From assembly GCF_014202945.1 (NCBI RefSeq), contig NZ_JACHHW010000001.1, positions 248,001 through 312,000 on the forward strand: DNA of 64,000 nt, in the 5' to 3' direction. Under the pieces are notes generated by a model, which did not search any database, was not told where the DNA came from, and was given only the letters and a program-made list of their open reading frames with translations. The translations under genes were made by a program, and so were the position numbers. This DNA comes from Zhongshania antarctica (lineage in GTDB: Bacteria > Pseudomonadota > Gammaproteobacteria > Pseudomonadales > Spongiibacteraceae). Each line of letters starts with the position of its first letter. The stretch's first letter is position 1. Positions 37,033-46,736 of the stretch are shown here, piece by piece.

Positions 37033-39516
37033 ATGAACAATAACAGCCACTCGCTTCTACGACTTAGTCTACTAGCTGTCTTTTCGATCAGTGTTGCGGC
37101 CTGTGGCGGCGGGAGCACCGGCGCGCCCCAGGGAGCGGTTACTACACCTCCAGTAGTGGATAGTGGCGAGCCAAGTACATTTGCCAGCACCGAACAATAT
37201 TTTAGCGAGCGTGTCACTCCGCGCATGGATTACTGTCGAAACTGCCATGTCCCCGGTGGCGTCGCCGACACCGACGATGGCAAACGCTTTATGCTCGGCA
37301 CTAGCAGTAATAGCGACTACCTCAATACCTTCGAGGCGTGGCAGGTGTTGGGTAAGGGCGTCGCAAGCAACCGCATATTAGCCATGAATGCCGACCCTAA
37401 ATTAGCCCACAGCGGCGGTAAAAGCTGGCCGGTCGGCAGCCCGGCTTACCAAGAAATAACCACACTATTAGGTTGCTGGGACAAGCCTGACAGCTGTCTA
37501 TTGAAAAGTGACAACACTACAGTCGAGCAGCTGCCCTTGCTGGGCAGCCGTCGCGCCGCGCATCGCTGGGCGGAGTTTTGCGCAAACAATAGCGACGACG
37601 CGATACTCCCAGCCGACCCACGCAGCTTAATTCAACCAGGTGTAAATCAGGGCAAGGCAGTTTTTTTTAATGCTTACTGGGAAGATTGTCATGCCAACCT
37701 CCCTGCCGAGGAACAACAAGCCAAGACCTGCGGAGAATATCGAAGCCGTCGTGATCGCGGCCTGCAATTTCTCGTCGACGAATTACCCGTAGGTACGGTC
37801 TCCGCCGCGGACTTTGATAACACGTGGAAAAAATGGGGCTTAGCATCCCGCCCTGATAATTTTGAAGAGCTGTACACATTGCGCTATGGCATGAACTACG
37901 CACCTTTCGATAACCCTTATCCGCGCAATGGCGAAGACCCCAATCAAAGCAACGGCGGCTCAGGCCAATTGCCCTTGGGCCTGCGCCAAAATAAAGACGC
38001 CGACGGTAAGTGGACTGGCACCATCGGCAGTGCCGCGTGCTTTCTCTGTCACGGCGGCCAAGTTGGCGATCCACGCAAAGGCGATAGCGTGCACATTGGT
38101 ATAAGCAATATTGGTTCCGGCAATAATAATTACGATGTACTGATGTCGGCCAAAGATGGCTCGCCTTTCAATGGCCTGGTGTTAGTAGAAGACGCCTTGC
38201 CACCAATGGATATTAATGCGGTTTTCAATATTGGCATTAAACAGCGCGGTCAAAACAATGCGGTCGGCGCCTTTGAATTTTTGGTCACCTTACTCGATTA
38301 CGACTCCCTCGGTGTGAACCCCAACCCCTTAAAAAGTGTGACTGGCGGCAGCGCCCAAGGTGTGCAAGATGTCGCCCACCCCCTCGCCCACACTCAAGAC
38401 ACCCCGCCGTGGTGGAATATGGGTATGCGCCCGCGCAAGTTTTTTGACGCAGGGGTATCCAATGACAGCACACGAATCATCATGGCCGCCGGGCCGGGTG
38501 AGCTAAATGAAATTTTTTCCCAAGACGGCGCGCCCTACCGCAATCGTATCGAGTTGTGGGATCAGGACCTAGAGGCTTATTTCCTATCACTTGAGTCGCC
38601 GGAGTACCCCGGCGAGGTGAACACCAGCCTCGCGGAACAAGGCGCTATTTTATTCCACAACAAAGATCTTTGGGCGGAAGAAGGCAATGCCGCACACCCT
38701 AAACCACTGGGTGGCAATGGCTCCTGCGCATCATGCCACGGCGTGTATTCACCGCGCTTTGCTAACGACCCCAACTTTTTGGAATCACCGGTGTTAGAAG
38801 GCGTTGCCGGACATATTTCCCCCCTAAACGTAATCAACACCGACCGCGCCCGCTCAGATATGCTCACACCCACTCTGCGCCAAGGCTGGGACACCACTTA
38901 TTGGGGCTATACCGACGGCGTTGAGGGTTGGGTCGCACCAGAAGACAAAGACCCACTAACCGAAATGCTAGACGACATGATGCCCATTGCGAGTCGCCCA
39001 CAAGGCTTATGCGGCTGGGAAAAGGACGTAATCGGTTATCAGGCGCCACCGCTATACGGCATCTGGGCGACGGCACCCTACTTTCACAATGGATCAATAC
39101 CCACACTCGCGCAGTTACTCGACTCCAGCAAACGGCCCGCAATTTGGCGGCGTGAGATCCAGCAAGACGGCGCTGTGAAAGGCTTTAACCAAAGCATGGC
39201 AGCTTACGATCACAACGCCATAGGGTGGAAACACGACGAGCTAGTGTGCGCCGATATTCCCGGAAATCCATTAAGCAACTGCAACCCGGTTGACGATAAA
39301 GGACCATCACTGACCCAGTTGGCGCAGAGCTATTTAAACAGCACGCTGAGCTGGGCTGGCTTAGTCAGCATCCCTGACCCCGCTCCCGGTTCTTTTGATA
39401 AACGACTTATCTACGACAGCCGAATTTTAGGCAACGGCAACGGCGGTCACAGCTTTAGCGATGTACTCAGCGATGCCGAGCGCAAAGCAATTATCGAATA
39501 CCTTAAAACACTCTAG
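37033..39516 (+). CDS. Multihaem cytochrome c lipoprotein, RoxA/di-haem peroxidase-like
   Basis: The 827-residue product starts with a lipoprotein signal whose lipobox cysteine is C24 (SVAAC followed by GGGS), so it should be anchored in the outer or inner membrane, facing the periplasm or outside. Three c-type haem sites are visible: CRNCH at 68-72, CFLCH at 336-340 and CASCH at 565-569. The C-terminal region contains GYQAPPLYGIWATAPYFHNG, the sequence style of RoxA rubber oxygenases and di-haem cytochrome c peroxidases. RoxA itself is usually shorter with two haem sites. The substrate is not predictable, but an oxidative or oxygenase role is likely. The divergent TetR gene suggests induction by a compound. 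Confidence 0.78.
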   Translation: MNNNSHSLLRLSLLAVFSISVAACGGGSTGAPQGAVTTPPVVDSGEPSTFASTEQYFSERVTPRMDYCRNCHVPGGVADTDDGKRFMLGTSSNSDYLNTFEAWQVLGKGVASNRILAMNADPKLAHSGGKSWPVGSPAYQEITTLLGCWDKPDSCLLKSDNTTVEQLPLLGSRRAAHRWAEFCANNSDDAILPADPRSLIQPGVNQGKAVFFNAYWEDCHANLPAEEQQAKTCGEYRSRRDRGLQFLVDELPVGTVSAADFDNTWKKWGLASRPDNFEELYTLRYGMNYAPFDNPYPRNGEDPNQSNGGSGQLPLGLRQNKDADGKWTGTIGSAACFLCHGGQVGDPRKGDSVHIGISNIGSGNNNYDVLMSAKDGSPFNGLVLVEDALPPMDINAVFNIGIKQRGQNNAVGAFEFLVTLLDYDSLGVNPNPLKSVTGGSAQGVQDVAHPLAHTQDTPPWWNMGMRPRKFFDAGVSNDSTRIIMAAGPGELNEIFSQDGAPYRNRIELWDQDLEAYFLSLESPEYPGEVNTSLAEQGAILFHNKDLWAEEGNAAHPKPLGGNGSCASCHGVYSPRFANDPNFLESPVLEGVAGHISPLNVINTDRARSDMLTPTLRQGWDTTYWGYTDGVEGWVAPEDKDPLTEMLDDMMPIASRPQGLCGWEKDVIGYQAPPLYGIWATAPYFHNGSIPTLAQLLDSSKRPAIWRREIQQDGAVKGFNQSMAAYDHNAIGWKHDELVCADIPGNPLSNCNPVDDKGPSLTQLAQSYLNSTLSWAGLVSIPDPAPGSFDKRLIYDSRILGNGNGGHSFSDVLSDAERKAIIEYLKTL

Positions 39517-39530
39517 TTAATTCATTTCCA

Positions 39531-39563
39531 AAAAAAAGCCCACTTATTCAGAGTGGGCTTTTT
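39531..39563 (+). terminator. Rho-independent terminator after the haem lipoprotein
   Basis: AGCCCACT and AGTGGGCT form an eight-base stem with a seven-base loop, flanked by A7 and T5 runs, 15 bases past the stop. It can act in both directions. Confidence 0.9.
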
Positions 39564-39593
39564 GCGCTCAAGAGCTCAGTAAGGCCTCGGCTT

Positions 39594-39690
39594 CTACTCC
39601 GGCGCGATTTCCACTAACACCTCACCCGGCGTTACCCGGTGACCTTTCTTGACAAAGATATCAACTATCTTACCGGCTATTCGAGCCTAA
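39594..39690 (-). pseudogene. Remnant of a biotinyl-domain gene (pycB C-terminus copy)
   Basis: Read on the minus strand, this stretch gives RIAGKIVDIFVKKGHRVTPG, then EVLVEIAPE and a stop. This is nearly the C-terminal end of PycB encoded at 40265 onward (PIAGKVVDIFVKKGDRVTPG). Just upstream the frame has a stop and the similarity ends, and the biotin lysine motif is absent. It is a decayed partial duplicate. The rest of the 306-bp gap (39517-39822) holds only the terminator and no other gene. Confidence 0.8.
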
Positions 39691-39822
39691 GCACTATAAA
39701 TCATAGGCGTAAACATCGAACCCTAACTTTCGCATGCCCAGATTCGACAATAGCATGCTGATCTAGTACCTAACGATTTTCGTAAGCTTTCATGTATCTT
39801 AAAAAAATCTGAGGCTGCTGGT

Positions 39823-40158
39823 ATGAAAAAATTTATTGTTGAAAGCTACGAACTGGTAATGGATAGCAGTAAGAACCCCCTTCGCCATCTCGATCTCGCG
39901 TCGCAACACTACACTATGCAGGTTCTAGCGTGGATGTGGAGTATGGTGTTTTCACTGAGTTTCTTGTCAATATTCTATTTTCACTACGTATGGCTAGGCC
40001 ACTTATTGGTATTGGGTGGCATCTGTTTCACGGTAGGTGTGTTCCGCTCCGCAGAAAATACTCGCCTGCAATTAGCCTGGGCACAAAACGAGGCTGTTTC
40101 AAAAGAAACGTACAGTCATGCCTCTGCCTGCACTTGGAAGCTAGATAAGGAAGCGTAA
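39823..40158 (+). CDS. Small two-span membrane protein, function unknown
   Basis: A 111-residue protein with a polar N-terminus, two adjoining hydrophobic segments (about residues 33-52 and 54-74) and a polar tail. I do not recognise a family. It lies between the pycB remnant and the convergent pycB gene. The ATG is preceded by weak GAGG-like sequence (TGAGGCTGCTGGT). Confidence 0.6.
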   Translation: MKKFIVESYELVMDSSKNPLRHLDLASQHYTMQVLAWMWSMVFSLSFLSIFYFHYVWLGHLLVLGGICFTVGVFRSAENTRLQLAWAQNEAVSKETYSHASACTWKLDKEA

Positions 40159-40181
40159 AAACTACGTTTTTGAATAGCAAA

Positions 40182-40223
40182 AGCCCCTGTATGTTTTACC
40201 AAAAACGTAAACATACGGGGGCT
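40182..40223 (-). terminator. Shared terminator hairpin between convergent genes
   Basis: AGCCCCTGTATGTTT and AAACATACGGGGGCT pair over 15 bases with one G-T mismatch around a 12-base loop. On the minus strand the stem is followed by TTTT, so it can end the pycA-pycB transcript; it also lies just after the plus-strand membrane protein gene. Confidence 0.8.
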
Positions 40224-40264
40224 ATCTGCTAACTAAACTGAGTTTTAAAAACGGATTACCGCGC

Positions 40265-42079
40265 TTATTCCGCTTCTATCTCAATAAGCACTTCACCCGG
40301 TGTTACACGGTCGCCCTTCTTAACAAAGATATCAACAACCTTACCGGCAATAGGCGCCTGTACCTCAGCTTCCATTTTCATGGCCTCGGTAACCAATACC
40401 GCCTGCCCCAGTTTGACCACGTCACCAAGCGCAACCAGTACTTCCACAATATTGCCTGGCATATTGGTGCTCACGTGGCCAGGCTTGCTGGCAGCGCCGC
40501 GACCACCACCGCCCTCAGCCTTGTATTCATTCAAGGCCTCGAACACTACTTCTTCCGGCATGCCATCTAAGGTCATGTAAATATGGCGTTTGCCTGTACC
40601 TTTAACACCCACACCGGTAATGGCCACCTGATAGCTTTCACCGTGCACATCAATCACAAACTCGGTTGGTGCGCCGCCGTCAGATACCGGACGCGAACCT
40701 CCACTACCAATCGGCTCTAAGACCTCAGGCGTGAGGGTGCCCGCTTCACGTTCAGTGAGGAATGCGCGCCCCAAATCAGGGAACATAGCAAAGGTTAGAA
40801 CATCTTCCTCAGACTTAGCTAAGGCCCCAACATCAGCGCGCAACTTGCTCAGTTCAGGCGGCAAAAGATCGGCTGGGCGCACATCAATCACATCTTCGTT
40901 GCCAATTGCCAGCGCCCGCAAATTTTTGTCTACCGGCGCTGGTGCGGCGCCGTAGTGGCCTTGTAAATAGCGCTTAACCTCATTGGTAATCGTGGTGTAG
41001 CGCTTGTCGGCAAGAATATTCATTACCGCCTGAGTACCCACAATTTGCGAGGTTGGCGTTACCAGTGGCGGGTAACCAAGGTCTTTACGCACCGCAGGGA
41101 TTTCTGCAAACACATCGCCAATGCGGTGTAAGGCGCCCTGCTCTTTTAGCTGGTTCGCCAAGTTCGACATCATGCCGCCAGGCACTTGGTTGATCTGCAC
41201 GCTAACGTCTTCGCGGGTGAATTCGCTTTCAAACTGGTGGTATTTTTTGCGAACCCCCCACAGCTGGCTCGCAATATTTTGCAGGGCGGGCAAATCTAAT
41301 CCGCTATCGCGCGGTGTGCCTTTAAGGGCCGCCACCATGGTTTCGGTTGCCGGGTGGCTGGTGCCATTAGCAAAGGCCGACATTGCGGTGTCGATAATAT
41401 CGATGCCCGCTTCGACAGCCTTGAGCTGGCACAAGCCCGCCAAACCCGAGGTCATATGCGAGTGTAAGGCGAGCGGTACTTTCACTTCGAGTTTAAGCGC
41501 CGCAATCAACTCTGATGTGGCCGTGGGCGTAAGCAAGCCAGCCATGTCTTTTATCGCAATGGAATCCACCCCCATATTGACCATGTCGAGCGCTTGCTGC
41601 ACAAATTTGGCGGTAGTGTGAACGGGACTGGTGGTGTAGCAAATGGTGCCCTGAGCGTGCTTACCCGATTTTTTAACGGCAGCCACCGCCGTTTCTAAAT
41701 TGCGCACATCGTTCATGGCGTCAAACAGCCGGAAAATATCCATGCCGTTGTCAGCGGATTTTTGAATAAAGGCCTCTACCACATCGTCGGCGTAGTGGCG
41801 GTAACCCAGCAGATTCTGACCCCGCACTAGCATTTGCAATTTGGTATTGGGCAGCGCCTCGCGCAGCTTACGCAAGCGCTCCCAGGGATCTTCTTTCAAG
41901 AAGCGCACGCAGGCGTCGAAGGTTGCTCCGCCCCACACTTCCAGAGACCAGAAGCCGATCGCATCTAGCTCAGCGCAAACCGGCAGCATGTCTTCGGTAC
42001 GCAGGCGCGTGGCGATCAGTGACTGGTGGCCATCGCGCAGGGCAACATCGGTGATTAGAACAGGTTTAACTTGGCTCAT
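40265..42079 (-). CDS. pycB: Pyruvate carboxylase subunit B (biotinylated carboxyltransferase)
   Basis: The 604-residue protein has an N-terminal HMGL-like carboxyltransferase domain beginning ITDVALRDGHQSLIATR, the conserved PLALHSHMTSGLA metal-site region, a PYC-type middle domain and a C-terminal biotinyl domain with EAMKMEA, biotin lysine K568. With PycA it carboxylates pyruvate to oxaloacetate; the same family includes oxaloacetate decarboxylase alpha subunits. Absence of membrane OadB/OadG genes and the presence of an adjacent biotin carboxylase favour the carboxylase. The ATG at 42079 follows AAAGGATATTGATC; a TTG two codons earlier is less likely. A decayed copy of its 3' end lies nearby. 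Confidence 0.92.
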   Translation of the reverse strand: MSQVKPVLITDVALRDGHQSLIATRLRTEDMLPVCAELDAIGFWSLEVWGGATFDACVRFLKEDPWERLRKLREALPNTKLQMLVRGQNLLGYRHYADDVVEAFIQKSADNGMDIFRLFDAMNDVRNLETAVAAVKKSGKHAQGTICYTTSPVHTTAKFVQQALDMVNMGVDSIAIKDMAGLLTPTATSELIAALKLEVKVPLALHSHMTSGLAGLCQLKAVEAGIDIIDTAMSAFANGTSHPATETMVAALKGTPRDSGLDLPALQNIASQLWGVRKKYHQFESEFTREDVSVQINQVPGGMMSNLANQLKEQGALHRIGDVFAEIPAVRKDLGYPPLVTPTSQIVGTQAVMNILADKRYTTITNEVKRYLQGHYGAAPAPVDKNLRALAIGNEDVIDVRPADLLPPELSKLRADVGALAKSEEDVLTFAMFPDLGRAFLTEREAGTLTPEVLEPIGSGGSRPVSDGGAPTEFVIDVHGESYQVAITGVGVKGTGKRHIYMTLDGMPEEVVFEALNEYKAEGGGGRGAASKPGHVSTNMPGNIVEVLVALGDVVKLGQAVLVTEAMKMEAEVQAPIAGKVVDIFVKKGDRVTPGEVLIEIEAE

Positions 42080-42096
42080 GATCAATATCCTTTGCG

Positions 42097-43512
42097 TTAT
42101 AGGCCAGCGTGGGCGGCAATTGCCGCGGCCACGGCGAGGGCAATATCTTCTGGGCGGGTTTTGTCCGAGTACTGGGTCAGCTCGGGATGGCTTTCAACAA
42201 AACTGGTATCGAAATTACCGGCACGAAAGTCCGGGTGTTTTAAAATTTGTTGGTAATAGGTCGCGGTGGTTTTCACACCCTGCAGGCGCATATCGTTCAG
42301 TGCCCGAGAACCGCGATTTAACACCTCTTCCCAGGTCAGACCCCACACAATCAACTTTAAGCACATAGAGTCAAAATACGGCGGAATGGTGTAGCCCGTA
42401 TAAATAGCGGTATCAACCCGCACCCCGGGGCCACCCGGCGCGTAGTAACGGCTAATTTTGCCAAAGCTGGGCAAAAAGTCGTTCTTAGGGTCTTCTGCGT
42501 TAATACGAAATTGCAGGGCGTAACCGCGATAAGAAATGTCTTGCTGGCGGTAGGCCAAGGGTAAGCCCGAGGCAATGCGAATCTGCTCGCGCACCACATC
42601 TACACCGGTAATTTGCTCGGTAATGGTGTGCTCTACCTGTACCCGGGTATTCATTTCCATGAAATAGATTTGGTTGTCGGCCAGCAAAAACTCCACCGTG
42701 CCGGCATTTTCATAGCCCACCGCTTCGGCTGCGCGCACCGACATATCGCCGATATACGCGCGCTGTTCTGGGGTTAACTGTGGCGACGGCGCGATTTCAA
42801 TCAGCTTCTGATTACGGCGCTGAATTGAGCAATCTCGCTCAAACAGGTGAATGACATTGCCGTGGCTGTCGGCCAGAATTTGGGCTTCGATATGACGCGG
42901 ATTAACAATGCACTTCTCCATAAACACATCAGCGCGACCAAAGGCCTTGGTAGCCTCGGACACCACGCGATCGTATTGACGGCGTAAATCTGCCTCGCTG
43001 TCGCAGCGACGAATACCGCGACCGCCGCCACCCGAGGTGGCCTTGAGCATTACGGGATAGCCAATGGTTTTGGCGAAGCTCACGGCTTCTTCCACGTCGG
43101 CCAAGTTACCATCGGTGCCCGGCGTGACCGGCACGCCAGCGGCCGTCATGGCCCGCCGCGCTTCAGTTTTATCACCCATGCGCCTAATGACTTCAGCGCT
43201 GGGACCAATGAAGGTAATGCCGCGCTCGGCACAGACGTCAGCCAATTCCGCATTTTCTGAGAGGAAGCCGTACCCAGGATGCAGGCCATCACAGCCCGTT
43301 TCTACGGCAAGCGCAACCAATTTCCTTGGGTTCAAATAGCCTTCTAAAGGATCGGCGCCAATATTGTAGGCCTCATCGGCACGCTTTACGTGCAAGGCAA
43401 AACGATCTGGCTCGGTGTAGATCGCTGCAGAACGTATGCCCATTTCAGCGCACGCTCGGACAATACGCACCGCGATTTCACCGCGATTGGCGATCAGGAT
43501 TTTTTTCAACAT
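42097..43512 (-). CDS. pycA: Pyruvate carboxylase subunit A (biotin carboxylase)
   Basis: A 471-residue ATP-grasp enzyme with LKKILIANRGEIAVRIVRAC at the start, the glycine-rich KATSGGGGRGIRRC loop and the MEMNTRVQVEH catalytic segment. It carboxylates the biotin of PycB using ATP and bicarbonate. AccC is similar, but pairing with pycB and the divergent pycR match the Pseudomonas pyruvate carboxylase locus. The ATG at 43512 follows TAGGGAGTTCAGCT; the open frame upstream is not family-like. Seventeen bases separate it from pycB. Confidence 0.93.
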   Translation of the reverse strand: MLKKILIANRGEIAVRIVRACAEMGIRSAAIYTEPDRFALHVKRADEAYNIGADPLEGYLNPRKLVALAVETGCDGLHPGYGFLSENAELADVCAERGITFIGPSAEVIRRMGDKTEARRAMTAAGVPVTPGTDGNLADVEEAVSFAKTIGYPVMLKATSGGGGRGIRRCDSEADLRRQYDRVVSEATKAFGRADVFMEKCIVNPRHIEAQILADSHGNVIHLFERDCSIQRRNQKLIEIAPSPQLTPEQRAYIGDMSVRAAEAVGYENAGTVEFLLADNQIYFMEMNTRVQVEHTITEQITGVDVVREQIRIASGLPLAYRQQDISYRGYALQFRINAEDPKNDFLPSFGKISRYYAPGGPGVRVDTAIYTGYTIPPYFDSMCLKLIVWGLTWEEVLNRGSRALNDMRLQGVKTTATYYQQILKHPDFRAGNFDTSFVESHPELTQYSDKTRPEDIALAVAAAIAAHAGL

Positions 43513-43705
43513 AGCTGAACTCCCTATTGGGGAAGAATTCCCCCCTAAGCTCGTCTTGCAAGCGCCCAAACAAACACTGCAAAGCAATACACCTAGATTT
43601 GTATGCAGCCACCGTACCGAAAAAGCGTTAGAATAAAAAATTAATAATTGTATTGCTCAGTATAAGCAATAGCTTATATCTCGACATTGGCGCTGGGGAA
43701 TTAAA

Positions 43706-44611
43706 ATGGATGTCAGTTATTTAAACCGCCTCACCCTGCGTCAATTAGACGTATTCTTGGCCGTGTGCCAACATCGCAGCTATTCCAAAGCCGCACTGCA
43801 ACTGGCGCTGACACAACCTGCCGTTAGCTCCCAGATCCGCAGCTTAGAAGAAGTGGTCGGCCAAGCCCTGTTCGATTATTTAGGCAAGCAACTGTTTTTA
43901 ACCAGCGCCGGTGACGTTATGCTCCGCGCAGCCAGAGACCTAAAACAGCGCTTGGTACACCTTGAAATAGAATTAACGGAGCTTCATGGTCGCTTACAGG
44001 GCAGCCTTAATATTGCCATTGAATCCAGCGCCGAATATTTGTTACCGGCGTATATCAACGAATTCTGTGCACTGCACCCAGACGTTAACATCAGCCTGCA
44101 CGTCGTTAATCACCAGCGCCTACTGGAGCGTCTTAACGACAATCTCGACGACCTTGCGGTAATGACCCAGGTACCCGAGGGCCGCGCCCTGATCTACACC
44201 CCCTTTGCCGAACACCAACTGGTGGTTGTCACTCACCCCCGCCACCCGCTCGCTAACAACACGGCAGTCAGCTTAATTGAATTACTGGAATACCCGGCGT
44301 TAATTCGCGAGGCGGGCTCAGGCACTCGGCAAATTTTTGAAAACTTCTGCCGCCAACACGGCTGTATCATTCAACGTCGTCGACAGATGGGCAGTCACCA
44401 GGCCATAAAAATGGCACTGGCCAGCCCCGACCACTTTGCCGTGCTTCCGCAAGCCATGGTTGCCCACGAGATTACAGCAAAGCAACTAAGCGCTATTGCC
44501 ATTGCAGGCTTTCCGATTCGACGCTCCTGGTGCACGGTCTACCCCAAGGGCAAGCACCTAAACCCGCTAACCAAGGCCTTTCACGACTTTCTTCACCAAC
44601 ACAATATTTAG
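43706..44611 (+). CDS. pycR: LysR-family regulator, PycR-like
   Basis: The 301-residue product has a LysR helix-turn-helix (YSKAALQLALTQPAVSSQIR, about residues 28-47) and an effector domain with the LREAGSGTRQ-like segment IREAGSGTRQIFENF. It is divergent from pycA across 193 bp, as PycR is in Pseudomonas aeruginosa, and probably controls pyruvate carboxylase. The name rests on position and family. Confidence 0.82.
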   Translation: MDVSYLNRLTLRQLDVFLAVCQHRSYSKAALQLALTQPAVSSQIRSLEEVVGQALFDYLGKQLFLTSAGDVMLRAARDLKQRLVHLEIELTELHGRLQGSLNIAIESSAEYLLPAYINEFCALHPDVNISLHVVNHQRLLERLNDNLDDLAVMTQVPEGRALIYTPFAEHQLVVVTHPRHPLANNTAVSLIELLEYPALIREAGSGTRQIFENFCRQHGCIIQRRRQMGSHQAIKMALASPDHFAVLPQAMVAHEITAKQLSAIAIAGFPIRRSWCTVYPKGKHLNPLTKAFHDFLHQHNI

Positions 44612-44681
44612 GGCTCAAACAACATTGCCAGCCTGCCGCGACTCCCCTAAGCTCTTAGCCAAAGGAATACTGGATTTGTAA

Positions 44682-46259
44682 ATGGACAAGGAAATCAAAC
44701 CGGTAACCGCGCTGCTGATCATTCTCATCTTCGTCGCGCCCATTGCGGTGCGCTATTGGGCTGGCGGTGAACACGCACTTGCCAAAGTCGGCGCCTATTT
44801 CCTTCAAGAAGATGCCCTAGGCCAACTCAGCTTACAAGCAGACCACCTGTTAGTTAGCGTGGCCGACCACGGCGTTCATGAAGACGTTTTTGACTTCACC
44901 CTCTTTATAAACACGCCGGACACTGCCGACATAATGGGTAATATCGCCTATTTCGCGAACAACGACGTACTACTCAGACTCAGTTCGGCCGACTACGGCC
45001 CAGACAGCTATTTAAGCTTGGCTAGCAGCCCAAATGCCGACGTTGAAGCCTTACGCCGCAGACTGAGCGACACCAGCAGCAGCCCTGCGCCACTCCTGCG
45101 CTGCGACCTCAAATCCAAACGCTGCCAAAACTTCCACAGCATTCAGGCGCCGTGGCGCTACCGCGTCTATATCGACACCACCAACAACATGTATTTAACC
45201 GAAGGCACCACCCACAAAGTTCGCGCGTTCAGCGACACGGGTCAGGCGCTCGGCAGCATCGAACAAGGCATACTCTTTCCCAAGCGCATCCGCCCTTATA
45301 AAGACGGGCTTTACCTTGTCGACACCAATCACCGCAGCCTGCACTTTTTAAATAAAGCCAGTCACTTCAGCGACACCAAGCATCAGCTTAAATTTGAGCG
45401 CGATACCGAGAACAACCGCCAGTGGTTACTCGATGCCGTCTATTTCGACACCCAGTGGTGGCTTATTTTGGCAGGCGATGGCATGCGTAACACCGCGCTC
45501 TACCGCGCCAATCAAGACGGCAAAATACTCAGTCAAATCCCGCTTAGCGCAGCAGCAGAGCCTTTCGATTTATTGATACACCAAGGCCACCTACTGGTTA
45601 GCGACCTGCACAGCGGCGCGGTTTACCAGCTAAGCCAACACGGCCAACTCATTGACACCATCCATTCCCCAGCCATCGCCAATTACTTTGCAGAATTAGC
45701 GGCAAGCCGTGCTTACTACCAAAACATTATTCATCTCTGCCACCTCGCCCTCGGCCTACTCGTTATATGCGGCATTGCCAGCGCAACCATCATTGCCCGT
45801 CGCCACCGCCAAGCCAACCCCAAAGTGCGTTATGATCCCAGCGCGCTACCCGCTTATTTAAACCCGCGACAAGCGCTCTACCAACCAAGCGCTAATCCAG
45901 AATCTGTCTATTCACTCAAGGAAACCGCAATGAGTAATTTTTTAATCAGCAATATCGAAATCATTCCCGGCAAAAAAGTCACTCAGCACCTTGGTCTCGT
46001 TATGGGCAGCACGGTGAGAGCTAAGCATGCGGGCAAAGACTTTATGGCCGGGCTAAAGAATATTTTTGGTGGCGAGTTGGGCGGTTATACCGAGCTATTG
46101 TCTGAAGCCCGCACCGAGGCCACCGAGCGCATGACCGAGCAAGCCAAGGCCATTGGCGGTAACGCCGTTATCAATGTGCGCTACTCCACTTCCTCAATTA
46201 CCGCAGGCGCCTCCGAAATTTTGGCCTACGGCACTGCGGTTTTTCTTGAGGACAAATAA
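44682..46259 (+). CDS. Membrane propeller-like protein fused to a YbjQ (DUF74) domain
   Basis: The 525-residue frame has an N-terminal membrane anchor (about 8-25), a long extracytoplasmic region with repeated strands suggestive of an NHL/beta-propeller fold (VYIDTTNNMYLTEGTTHKVR, GLYLVDTNHRSLHFLN), a second membrane segment (about 353-373) and, from residue 417, a complete 109-residue YbjQ domain. Codon 417 is an ATG (45930) preceded by AAGGAAACCGCA, so the YbjQ part may also be made alone. It is either a true fusion or two genes that have lost the stop between them. It shares no recognised enzyme motif. Confidence 0.7.
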   Translation: MDKEIKPVTALLIILIFVAPIAVRYWAGGEHALAKVGAYFLQEDALGQLSLQADHLLVSVADHGVHEDVFDFTLFINTPDTADIMGNIAYFANNDVLLRLSSADYGPDSYLSLASSPNADVEALRRRLSDTSSSPAPLLRCDLKSKRCQNFHSIQAPWRYRVYIDTTNNMYLTEGTTHKVRAFSDTGQALGSIEQGILFPKRIRPYKDGLYLVDTNHRSLHFLNKASHFSDTKHQLKFERDTENNRQWLLDAVYFDTQWWLILAGDGMRNTALYRANQDGKILSQIPLSAAAEPFDLLIHQGHLLVSDLHSGAVYQLSQHGQLIDTIHSPAIANYFAELAASRAYYQNIIHLCHLALGLLVICGIASATIIARRHRQANPKVRYDPSALPAYLNPRQALYQPSANPESVYSLKETAMSNFLISNIEIIPGKKVTQHLGLVMGSTVRAKHAGKDFMAGLKNIFGGELGGYTELLSEARTEATERMTEQAKAIGGNAVINVRYSTSSITAGASEILAYGTAVFLEDK

Positions 46260-46729
46260 TGGAAGCCCTCTTTCAAATTGGTATTTTTGCCCTATTGCTC
46301 GGCCTTGGCTTTATCTTCGGTCGCCGCGCCGAAGCAAAACATTATAAAAGCATCTTCGCCAGAGAAGACGCCCTACGCGGCGTAATTGTATCGACAGACC
46401 GCTTCCCGCCGGTTGAGTTTATGAACCACCACTCGGGCTTGGTGAGTGGCAATGTAGTGATCTCAGTCGATTATTTCAAAGTCGTCTCCGCTGGCCTACG
46501 AGGCATTGTTGGCGGCCGTATACGCAGCTACGAGACCCTGCTCGACCGCGCCCGCCGCGAGGCTTTACTACGTATGCAGGAGCAAGCACATGCCGCTGGT
46601 GCCGAGGCCATTATCAACACCAAGATCGAAACCAGCCGCATATCCGGCAATGGCAATAAAGGCATCGCCTCGGTTGAAGTACTCGCCTATGGCACCGCCT
46701 TAATCCCCCAACCCGCCAAAACAGGCTAA
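46259..46729 (+). CDS. YbjQ/DUF74-family protein with membrane anchor
   Basis: The 156-residue product has an N-terminal membrane segment (about 4-21) and a YbjQ-like domain (ALRGVIVSTDRFPP, YETLLDRARREALLRMQEQA, AEAIINTKIETSRI). YbjQ proteins are pentameric and were proposed to bind metals; function is unproven. Its ATG shares a base with the preceding stop (TAATGG), a coupled start. It is a second, diverged copy of the domain ending the gene before it. Confidence 0.8.
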   Translation: MEALFQIGIFALLLGLGFIFGRRAEAKHYKSIFAREDALRGVIVSTDRFPPVEFMNHHSGLVSGNVVISVDYFKVVSAGLRGIVGGRIRSYETLLDRARREALLRMQEQAHAAGAEAIINTKIETSRISGNGNKGIASVEVLAYGTALIPQPAKTG

Positions 46730-46736
46730 GGCTGAG

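Noticed and set aside
41121-41621. Open frame of 166 codons opposite pycB
   Set aside because: Shadow of the pycB reading frame; no independent support.
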